A DNA stretch of 64,000 nucleotides from Streptomyces sp. 846.5 (GTDB lineage Bacteria; Actinomycetota; Actinomycetes; Streptomycetales; Streptomycetaceae): assembly GCF_004365705.1 (NCBI RefSeq), contig NZ_SOBN01000003.1, forward strand, positions 806,001 through 870,000. Direction: 5' to 3'. This document shows positions 57,338 through 64,000 of this stretch, piece after piece. Within the stretch, counting starts at the first letter, position 1. The number at the start of each line of letters is the position of its first letter. A program made the position numbers and the translations under genes. The notes under the pieces were generated by a model that was not told the origin of the DNA, searched no databases, and was given only the letters and a program-made list of their open reading frames with translations.

Positions 57338-59505
57338 CGAGTCCGCTCCAACGTCACCGGCGCGCCGGCGGCCAGGCTGGCCCGGACGGCGAAGGTGGCG
57401 GCCGTGGTGGCGGCCAGCGACTCCAGCGGCACCGGCATCGGACCTCCGGTCCGCACGGCCTCCAGGAACGCGTCCAGCTCGGCGCGCTGGCCCTTGTCCC
57501 TGGCCTTGGGCAGCCGCGAACTGACCCACCGCTTACTGCCATGGACCGAGGCGCGGACGAAGTCGTCGAGCCGTAGCACTTGGCCGTCCGAAATCAGGTC
57601 CAGCGTCTCCTTGGGGAAGCCGGGCGCGCCGTTGGAGACGTAGCTGATGGTCGCGGTGGACCCGCCCGGGTAGCGCAGCAGAACCTGCAGGTCCTCGTTG
57701 CCGGGCGTGGTGACCGCGTACACCGAGACCGGGTCGGCCCCCAGCAGCCAGCTCGCCGTGTCGATGAAGTGCCCGCCCTCGCCCTCGAACCGCGAGCCCT
57801 CGGTGTCCTGCTTGAGGTACCAGCTGCCGTGCTCCAGCTTGCCCGCGTTGACCAGGTAGCGCAGGCTCGCTGGGCCGGTCGGGGTGCCGAACCGGCCCCT
57901 CGCCTCCTGCAGCAGCGGCGCGAACCGCCGGTTGAAGCCCACCTGCAGCCGGTCGTTCCCGGACTCCTCCACGGCCGCGAGCACACCGGCCAGTTCGTCC
58001 CCGGTGAGCGCCAGCGGCTTCTCCACGAACACGGTCTTCCCGGCCCGCAGCGCCCGTTCGGTCAGTGCGGCGTGCGAACTGTGCCGGGTGGCCACGAACA
58101 CCGCGTCGACGGACGGGTCGCCGAGCACGGTGTCGAGGTCGGTGGTCGCCTCGGCGAAGCCGAACTTGCGCTGCGCGTTGGCCGCGGACAGCGCCGTCGT
58201 GGTGACCACGGTGGCCAGCTCGACGCCCTCGCGCCGGGCCAGGTGCGGCAGCAGCATCGACGTCGCGTAGTTCCCCGCGCCGATGAACGCCAGCCGCACG
58301 GTCGCCTTGGCAGGCCGGGCCGGGGCCGGGCGCGCGGCCACCGCGGGCACGTCCACCGCTGCGGACACCGCCTCAACCGCAGCTTCGGGATACTGGAACA
58401 GCACCGCCACGGCCTTCAGGCCGCCGTCCTTCAGCAGTTGGTACGTCTCCACGGCGTCGTCGAAGTCGGCGACCTTGGAGACCAGGGGCTCCACGTCGAC
58501 GCTGCCCCGGGCCAGCAGGTCGAGGAAGCAGGCCAGGTTGCGGCGCTCGGTCCAGCGCACATAGCCGATCGGGTAGTCCCGGCCCTCCAGTTCGTACGCC
58601 GGGTCGTAGCGCCCGGGGCCGTACGAGCGGGAGAACCGGACGTCCAACTCCTTCTCGTAGTACGCGTTCCAGGGAAGGTCCAGACGGCACTTGCCGATGT
58701 CGACGATCCGGCCGCGGTCCCGGCTCAACTGCGCGGCCAGCTCGACCGGCTGGTTGCTGCTGCCTCCGGCGGCCAGGTACACCTGGTCCACGCCGTGACC
58801 GCCGGTGAGCTCGGCGACGGCGGCCGCCACGCCGGCGGACGCGGGATCGCCGCAGGCCGTGGCGCCCAGGCGCTCGGCGAGCTCGCAGCGCGTCGGGTCG
58901 GGGTCCACGCCGACCACGCGCACTCCCGAGGCGGCCAGCAGCTGCACCACCAGCTGCCCGATCAGGCCCAGGCCGATGACCAGCGCCACCTCGCCGAGCT
59001 GCGGCTCACCCTGGCGGACGCCCTGCATCGCGATCGACCCGACGGTGCCGAAGGCGGCGTGCCGCGGCGCGAGGCCGTCCGGCACCCGGGCGTAGAGGTT
59101 CTGCGGCACCCAGTTCAGCTCGGCGTGCAGCGCGAACTCATTGCCGGCGCAGGCCACCAGGTCGCCGACCGCCACATCGTCGACGCCGGCGCCGACCTGC
59201 TCGACCACCCCGCACAGCGAGTAGCCCAGCGGCGTGTAGGAGTCCAGCTTGTTCATCACCTTGCGGTAGGTGGCGCCGACTCCATTGGTGGCCACGCTCT
59301 GCATGACCTTGGCCACCTGGTCCGGACGGGAGCGGGCCTTGCCCACCATCGACATGCCGGCCTCGGAGACCTTCATCATCTCGGTGCCGGTGGATATCAG
59401 CGAGTAGAGGCTCCGGACCAGCACACCGCCCGGTTTGCACCCCGGCACCGGCACGTCGAGCAGCGCCAGCTCACCGCTCTTGTAGTTCTGCACAACCTGC
59501 TTCAC
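57334..59505 (-). CDS. Bi-domain oxidoreductase: zinc-type alcohol dehydrogenase fused to GFO/IDH/MocA
   Basis: A 723-aa fusion. Residues 1 to about 350 are a medium-chain dehydrogenase (ISTGTEMMKV, then the NAD motif GLGLIGQLVVQLL, about residue 180). From about residue 400 a second Rossmann domain begins (LAFIGAGNYATSMLLPHL) with VFVEKPLALT, as in GFO/IDH/MocA enzymes. Such fusions recur in polysaccharide loci and probably oxidise a sugar nucleotide or lipid-linked sugar, for example to a uronic acid. GTG 59505 overlaps the asparagine-synthase stop (GTGA), and its own stop overlaps the heparinase-like start. Confidence 0.88.
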   Translation of the reverse strand: MKQVVQNYKSGELALLDVPVPGCKPGGVLVRSLYSLISTGTEMMKVSEAGMSMVGKARSRPDQVAKVMQSVATNGVGATYRKVMNKLDSYTPLGYSLCGVVEQVGAGVDDVAVGDLVACAGNEFALHAELNWVPQNLYARVPDGLAPRHAAFGTVGSIAMQGVRQGEPQLGEVALVIGLGLIGQLVVQLLAASGVRVVGVDPDPTRCELAERLGATACGDPASAGVAAAVAELTGGHGVDQVYLAAGGSSNQPVELAAQLSRDRGRIVDIGKCRLDLPWNAYYEKELDVRFSRSYGPGRYDPAYELEGRDYPIGYVRWTERRNLACFLDLLARGSVDVEPLVSKVADFDDAVETYQLLKDGGLKAVAVLFQYPEAAVEAVSAAVDVPAVAARPAPARPAKATVRLAFIGAGNYATSMLLPHLARREGVELATVVTTTALSAANAQRKFGFAEATTDLDTVLGDPSVDAVFVATRHSSHAALTERALRAGKTVFVEKPLALTGDELAGVLAAVEESGNDRLQVGFNRRFAPLLQEARGRFGTPTGPASLRYLVNAGKLEHGSWYLKQDTEGSRFEGEGGHFIDTASWLLGADPVSVYAVTTPGNEDLQVLLRYPGGSTATISYVSNGAPGFPKETLDLISDGQVLRLDDFVRASVHGSKRWVSSRLPKARDKGQRAELDAFLEAVRTGGPMPVPLESLAATTAATFAVRASLAAGAPVTLERTR

Positions 59506-61421
59506 GCCAGCTCCTTGTTGTCCATCGCGCCGCGGTACCAGTACTCGAGGGTCAGCACATGCCACAGATGCTTGGAGTAGTCCTGCTGCCCGGCGGCGTC
59601 CGCGGCGACCATCCGGGCCAGCGCGTCGCGGCGCAGGATTCCGGAGCGGACCAGCTCGCCGTCGTTCACCACCTCGCGCACCAGCGGCGCCAGATCCCGG
59701 CTCATCCAGGCCCGCAGCGGGGCGCTGAACAGGCCCTTGGGCCGGTGGACGATCTCGCGCGGCAGGATCGAGAGGGCCGCTTCCTTGAGCACGGCCTTGC
59801 TCTGCCGTCCGACGATCTTGCGGTCGCCGGGCACCGCGAACGCCGCCCTGACCACCTCGACGTCCACGTACGGCACCCGCACCTCGGTCGACGCGGCCAT
59901 GCTGGACCGGTCCGTGTAGGCGAGGTTGAGGCCCGGCAGGAACATCCGGGAGTCGGCCAGGCACATCCGGTTGACGAAGTCGTCGAGCTCGTTGTCCTGG
60001 TAGACGTCCCGGTGCTCGGTCAGCACGTCCTCGACCGTCCAGGCCAGGTCCGGATTGACCAGGGCCAGCAACTCGTCCTGGTCGTACATGGTGTAGCTGC
60101 GCCGGAACGCGGTCTCCTCGGGCAGGTCGGCGAAGGAGAGGAACCGCTTCGCGAAGCGCACCGACCGGTACCCCCGGTTGGCCGTGGCGACCGGCAGCCG
60201 GTTCACCGTCGCGGACACCCCGCGCCGCAGCGGCCCCGGGATGCGCTGGTAGCGCAGCGCGAGCTGGTTGGCCAGGTGCTTGCGGTAGCCGGCGAACAGC
60301 TCGTCGGCGCCCATGCCCGAGAGCATCACCTTGACCCCGGCCTCCCTGGCGGCCTGGCAGATCAGGAAGGTGTTGATCGCGGCGGGGTCGCCGATCGGCT
60401 CGTCCAGGTGGTACGCCATCTTCGGCAGCAGGTCCAGGACCTGCGGTGCGATCTCGATCTCGTGCAGGTCGACGCCGAACTGCTCGGCCACCTGCCGGGC
60501 GTAGCGCAGATCGTCCGGCATCGCCTCGAACCTGGCGTCCTCGGCCCGGAACCCGATCGTGTAGGCGGAGATGCCGGACTGGTGGCGGGCCGCCAGCGCG
60601 GTCAGGTAGCTGGAGTCGAGACCGCCGGAGAGGAAGGTCGCCACTGGTACGTCGGACAGCAGATGACGCCGGGTCGAGTCCTCGACGATGGCGGCCAGGT
60701 CCGGGAGTTCGCCGCTGAGGGCGCGCTCCCGCCCCTCGGCGGCGACGTCCTTCAGGTTCCAGAACCGGCCACGCTGCACGCTGCCGTCGGGCCGGCACCG
60801 CAGCCAGCTCCCCGGCGGCAGCTTCTCCGCCTCGCGGAAGGCACAGCGCGAGTCCGGCACCCAGTAGTACAGCAGTGAGGCCACCAGCGCCGCCTGGTCC
60901 ACCTCCAGTGACCCGCCGCTCACGGCGGCGAGCGCCTTGAGCTCGGAGGCGAACACCAGGCCGGTGCCGCGCCGGAGCAGGAACAGCGGCTTGATGCCGA
61001 GCTGGTCGCGGGCGAGCACCAGCTCACCGGTGCGCTCGTCGAAGACCGCGAACGCGAACATGCCGCGCAGCCGGGGCAGGCAGTCCGTGCCCCAGCGCCG
61101 CCAGGCCTCCAGCAGCACCTCGGTGTCGGAGCTGCCCCGGAAGCGCACCCCGGCGGCGGCCAGCTCGGCACGCAGCTCGGGTGCGTTGTACAGCTCGCCG
61201 TTGTAGGAGAGGGAGAGGCCGTCCGAGACCATCGGCTGGGCGCCGGTCTCGGACAGGTCGATGATGGCCAGCCGACGGTGCCCCAGGTGCACCTCGCTGT
61301 CACCGACGGCGTGGCTGTACCGGCCCTCCCCGTCCGGACCGCGGTGGGCGAGGATGTCGGTGAGCCGGTCGGTGACGGCCTTCCCGTCCGGCCATCGGTA
61401 AGCGCCTGCTATGCCGCACAT
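59502..61421 (-). CDS. asnB: Asparagine synthase (glutamine-hydrolysing)-like amidotransferase
   Basis: A 639-aa AsnB-type enzyme. The N-terminal MCGIAGAYR has the nucleophile Cys2, with RGPDGEG and SYNGELYN as further glutaminase motifs. The synthetase half has the PP-loop FLSGGLDSS (about residue 262) and MLSGMGADELFAGY. In polysaccharide loci such proteins are thought to amidate uronic acid carboxyls rather than aspartate. The bi-domain oxidoreductase directly downstream could supply that uronate (inference). The start at 61421 follows the Wzz-like stop by two bases. Confidence 0.88.
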   Translation of the reverse strand: MCGIAGAYRWPDGKAVTDRLTDILAHRGPDGEGRYSHAVGDSEVHLGHRRLAIIDLSETGAQPMVSDGLSLSYNGELYNAPELRAELAAAGVRFRGSSDTEVLLEAWRRWGTDCLPRLRGMFAFAVFDERTGELVLARDQLGIKPLFLLRRGTGLVFASELKALAAVSGGSLEVDQAALVASLLYYWVPDSRCAFREAEKLPPGSWLRCRPDGSVQRGRFWNLKDVAAEGRERALSGELPDLAAIVEDSTRRHLLSDVPVATFLSGGLDSSYLTALAARHQSGISAYTIGFRAEDARFEAMPDDLRYARQVAEQFGVDLHEIEIAPQVLDLLPKMAYHLDEPIGDPAAINTFLICQAAREAGVKVMLSGMGADELFAGYRKHLANQLALRYQRIPGPLRRGVSATVNRLPVATANRGYRSVRFAKRFLSFADLPEETAFRRSYTMYDQDELLALVNPDLAWTVEDVLTEHRDVYQDNELDDFVNRMCLADSRMFLPGLNLAYTDRSSMAASTEVRVPYVDVEVVRAAFAVPGDRKIVGRQSKAVLKEAALSILPREIVHRPKGLFSAPLRAWMSRDLAPLVREVVNDGELVRSGILRRDALARMVAADAAGQQDYSKHLWHVLTLEYWYRGAMDNKELA

Positions 61422-61423
61422 GT

Positions 61424-63025
61424 CTACCGCGTCTCCTGCTCGTTGTCCGGGACCCGCACGGGCCATGACGGCCGCCTCATCTGCAAGGTGGTCGTCCCGT
61501 CCGTCCGGCCCGTTCCGTCCGGCCTGCTGGTCCCGTCCGGCCTGGCCGTCGCAGCCAGCCGTGCCGACCACTCGTTCCCGACCCGCAGCGCGGTCTGCGC
61601 GCCGTCCCACAGGGTTCCGTCGGTGCGGTCGCGCGGATCGGGGTCGATCAGCACCACGCCGGCCACCGCGATGCGCAGGTCCGCGAGCTGCCGTGCCACG
61701 GTGTGCAGCCAGGCGGCGCTGCCGTGCCCGGCGCGGACCACGAGCACGGTACGGGTGCCGAGGTACTGGAGGTCGGTCCAGGCCGTGCCGGGCGCGACCG
61801 AGCCGACGCCGATCCGGTCGCTCTGGGGCGCCCTGGCCGCGACGTACTCGCCGCGGACCACGACCGGGTCTCCCGGCGCCCGGTGGCCGGGGAAGCGCCC
61901 GTCGGGCAGACCGTCGACGACCACCAGCGGCTCCTCCTGCGCCAGCGCCCTGGCCAGGTCCATGGCGATCACGGCCGTGCTGGGCGCGCAGCCGAGTTCC
62001 AGCAGCGACACCGGTTCGGTCGAGCTGAGCAGGGTGCGGACCAGGGTCCTGGTGAGCTGCTGGTGCGCGTCCTTGGTGCTTCGGCGCTGCCACAGCCTGA
62101 GCGGCCGGCGGGGTGCGGGGCGCAGCTCGGCGATGACCGAGGCCCCCAGGTTCGCGGCGATGTCGCGGCGCAGCACCGGACGGTCCGCCACCACCGTGCC
62201 GATCGCGGCCAGCGCGATCCCGAGGACGAGCCCCAGGACGGACCCGATCCCGGCGTCGGTGACCCCGGTCTTGGCCAAGGAGTGCTTCACCAGGTGCGGA
62301 ACGTCCACGACCTGCGTGCCGGAGATGAGTTGCGGTGTGCCCACCCGCGCCTCCTGGGCGCGCTGGTCGAAGTCGGCGATCTGCGAGGTGAGCGCGGCCC
62401 GGCGGGTGTAGAGCGACTCGAGGGTCGCCGCCGAGCCCGGGTCCTTCGTCGAAGACCCGTTGCCGATCGACTTGTTGACCTGGGCGAGTTCGCTCCGCAG
62501 GCTGTTGCCCTGCTGGAGCAGGGCGTCGGCCTGGGCGTTCGCGTCCGCGTTCAGCCGCGCCACATGGTCCGCGACGAAGGCGTCCGCCAGCGCCTTGGCC
62601 TTGGCCAGCGCGTCCGCGGGGCTGGTGCCCTTCACGGTGATCTGCAGCACGTTGTTGGTCAGGCCGATGCCCTGGTAGTCCGCGAGGAAGGCCTCCGGGG
62701 TCTCCGGGGTCCCCGAGGACTTGAGGGTCGCCAGGGCCTTGCCGGCGATCCGGGTGGTCTTCAGCAGCGCCACGTCCGTTTTGATCAGCGTTCCGGGATC
62801 GTTGGGCTGGTCCTGCGCATGCGCGACCAGGACCTCGGTCGCCGCGGTCGGGGCTGCCGGCAGCAGCACCGCGATCGCCCCGCCGAGCAACAACCCCAAC
62901 AGCGCCAGCGTGCCCCAGAGCCGGCGGCGTCGGCGCACCGCCACCACCAGCGCGCCCACGTCCACCAGCGGAGTGGCGGACGGCGGTTCCCCGGGCAGGT
63001 TCGTCATGGACGGGTTCGTCGTCAC
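61424..63025 (-). CDS. Wzz/Wzc-like polysaccharide co-polymerase with degenerate kinase domain (copy B)
   Basis: A 533-aa membrane protein. Two transmembrane segments (about residues 38-58 and 262-284) flank a coiled-coil extracytoplasmic region (QGNSLRSELAQVNKS), as in Wzz chain-length regulators. The C-terminal part (about 330-500) has the layout of a BY-kinase P-loop domain, but at the Walker A position it reads CAPSTAVIAMDLARALA, lacking GxxGxGKS/T, and Walker A-prime has VVDGLPD. The tail has three PDGT/TDGT repeats. It probably controls chain length without phosphotransfer. GTG 63025 overlaps the next gene's stop. Confidence 0.82.
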   Translation of the reverse strand: MTTNPSMTNLPGEPPSATPLVDVGALVVAVRRRRRLWGTLALLGLLLGGAIAVLLPAAPTAATEVLVAHAQDQPNDPGTLIKTDVALLKTTRIAGKALATLKSSGTPETPEAFLADYQGIGLTNNVLQITVKGTSPADALAKAKALADAFVADHVARLNADANAQADALLQQGNSLRSELAQVNKSIGNGSSTKDPGSAATLESLYTRRAALTSQIADFDQRAQEARVGTPQLISGTQVVDVPHLVKHSLAKTGVTDAGIGSVLGLVLGIALAAIGTVVADRPVLRRDIAANLGASVIAELRPAPRRPLRLWQRRSTKDAHQQLTRTLVRTLLSSTEPVSLLELGCAPSTAVIAMDLARALAQEEPLVVVDGLPDGRFPGHRAPGDPVVVRGEYVAARAPQSDRIGVGSVAPGTAWTDLQYLGTRTVLVVRAGHGSAAWLHTVARQLADLRIAVAGVVLIDPDPRDRTDGTLWDGAQTALRVGNEWSARLAATARPDGTSRPDGTGRTDGTTTLQMRRPSWPVRVPDNEQETR

Positions 63026-64000
63026 GCCGAACCTCCCCTCAGGTCCGCGCCCACCGTGACCGCCGGTGCGGCATTGTCCGCGGGACGGTCGGCGGAGCGC
63101 ATCGGACGAGTACGGACCGTCGTGGCCACGACATAGCCGACGACCTCGTGCCGGGCGTCCTCACAGGCCTCGGCGATGCCGCCGAGCTCCCCTCCGCTCA
63201 GGCTGCCCGCGCTGAGCAGGACCAGGGCGCCGGACTCGGTGACGCGGTCCGGCACCACCGGCCGGGAGGCCGAGACCCGTACCACCCGCAGCGCGGGATC
63301 GCTTCCGGACTCGGCGACGAGCCGGGCGGCGGCGCGCCCGGCGCTCTCGTCGTCCTCCGGGACGACGACCAGCAGCCGCCGGGGGGCCGGCAGTTGCTCC
63401 CTGAGTCGGATGCCCACCCGCCGGTAGCGGATCTGCCGGCTGGCCTCGTCACCCGAGGTCCGCGCGGTCGGCAGGTCCCACCGGGTGTCGACGCCCAGCA
63501 GCCATCGGATCCAGCCGATCGCGCCGCGGCCCCGCGGCCCGCGCGCCCGCCCTTCACCGGGTACGTCGACGGTGCCCAGCAGCACCGACCCCAGCGCGGC
63601 GCTGATCTCCCGCTCGGTGCGCGCCCGGCGGCCGGACCGTGCGGCGGTGAGATGGCCGATGACGGTGAGCAGGAGGAACAGCAGTGCCCCGCCGCCGACG
63701 AGCTCCGCCCTGGTCGGCGGTGCCTCACTGGTCGGCAGGGCCGCCGACCCCACCACGACCATGCTGCCCTGGTTGGACGCCGGGGCGGTCTGGTCCAGTT
63801 TGGTGACGGCCTCCTCCAGTGCGGTGCGCAGCTGTTCGAGCTCGGTGCGGGCCTGGACGCCCTCCACGGTCTGCCCCGGACTGACCCCCTCGGACAGGGC
63901 GGTGATCCGGCTGCTGGTCTGCGTCACCAGCTTCTGCAGCGCCGCCGTCTGCGTCGCCGAGGCGGAGTCGGCATTGGTGTTGGCGATCTGCGAGGCGAAG
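63022..64000 (-). CDS. Wzz/Wzc-like co-polymerase with degenerate kinase domain (copy A, cut by window edge)
   Basis: The C-terminal 325 residues are visible; the start lies beyond the right edge. A coiled-coil region (LEQLRTALEEAVTKLDQ) leads to a transmembrane helix (GGGALLFLLLTVIGHL), then a basic linker and a P-loop-like domain. Its Walker A position reads VVPEDDESAGRAAARLVAE, without GKS/T, so it is again degenerate. The ATP-site Asp region SGALVLLSAGSLSGGELGGI differs from active BY-kinases. It overlaps copy B by GTGA. It is very likely the first visible gene of the locus. Confidence 0.8.
   Translation of the reverse strand, partial: FASQIANTNADSASATQTAALQKLVTQTSSRITALSEGVSPGQTVEGVQARTELEQLRTALEEAVTKLDQTAPASNQGSMVVVGSAALPTSEAPPTRAELVGGGALLFLLLTVIGHLTAARSGRRARTEREISAALGSVLLGTVDVPGEGRARGPRGRGAIGWIRWLLGVDTRWDLPTARTSGDEASRQIRYRRVGIRLREQLPAPRRLLVVVPEDDESAGRAAARLVAESGSDPALRVVRVSASRPVVPDRVTESGALVLLSAGSLSGGELGGIAEACEDARHEVVGYVVATTVRTRPMRSADRPADNAAPAVTVGADLRGGSA

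Noticed and set aside
1-64000. tRNA, rRNA, insertion sequence, prophage or integration site
   Set aside because: No cloverleaf, transposase, integrase or terminal inverted repeats were seen by eye on either strand.

Overview
The window is high-GC actinobacterial DNA with streptomycete habits: GC-rich third codon positions, GTG and TTG starts, Ala/Gly-rich secreted proteins, a single TTA (bldA-type) codon in a late gene, an HpnH hopanoid enzyme, an XRE-cupin regulator beside a tiny DUF6126-like membrane protein, and a GC-rich inverted-repeat family (core GCGCAGTTCCCCGCGCCCC) between convergent genes. Streptomyces, Kitasatospora or Streptacidiphilus fit; the genus cannot be settled from this sequence alone. 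No rRNA, tRNA, CRISPR array, phage or insertion sequence was seen.

Bases 1-31 kb hold chromosomal housekeeping and accessory genes in small units. An acyl-CoA dehydrogenase/phosphotransferase pair lies opposite a TetR gene, with a palindrome between them. Next come a gene encoding two fused MarR domains, a two-gene ABC exporter whose nucleotide sites are degenerate in complementary ways, a ROK repressor, a small LapA-like membrane protein, a secreted lytic transglycosylase with an Ala/Lys-rich stalk and a structured leader, a secreted protein of unknown function, a TrmB-type regulator opposite an S53 peptidase, a 14-TM MFS exporter, a stand-alone hpnH opposite a TetR/Baeyer-Villiger monooxygenase/SDR operon, oxidoreductases, a FUSC-type membrane protein, a histidine phosphatase beside a probable gene remnant, an XRE-cupin regulator, a permease under a CsoR-type copper operator, and another ABC exporter.

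Bases 30.9-36.8 kb form a carbohydrate-use regulon. A LacI-family repressor and a polysaccharide-degrading operon (a 1017-aa secreted enzyme with discoidin, GH16, clan-A TIM-barrel, Ig-like and discoidin parts, then a discoidin-DUF1996 protein) share GGAGAGCGCTCTCC operators: one before the repressor and three before the enzyme operon. Bases 36.8-40.6 kb hold a lipoprotein, a membrane protein, a chimeric sigma-factor/hydrolase pseudogene, a membrane-anchored esterase and a PAP2 phosphatase.

Bases 40.7-64 kb are one minus-strand polysaccharide locus of 18 genes that continues past the right edge. It encodes two Wzz/Wzc-like co-polymerases with degenerate kinase domains, an asparagine synthase-like amidotransferase, an alcohol dehydrogenase-GFO/IDH/MocA fusion, a heparinase II/III-type lyase, a parallel-beta-helix lipoprotein, a Wzy-like polymerase, two glycosyltransferases, a Wzx-like flippase, a pyruvyltransferase, and sugar-nucleotide tailoring enzymes (nucleotidyltransferase, C-methyltransferase, PIG-L deacetylase, epimerase, DUF4910 protein, RmlC-like epimerase, class III aminotransferase). 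Eleven junctions are 4-base ATGA or GTGA overlaps, so most of the locus looks translationally coupled. Together these genes could build, polymerise, decorate and trim an uncharacterised amidated, C-methylated and possibly pyruvylated surface glycan by a Wzx/Wzy route. This locus is the best candidate for an undescribed system here.
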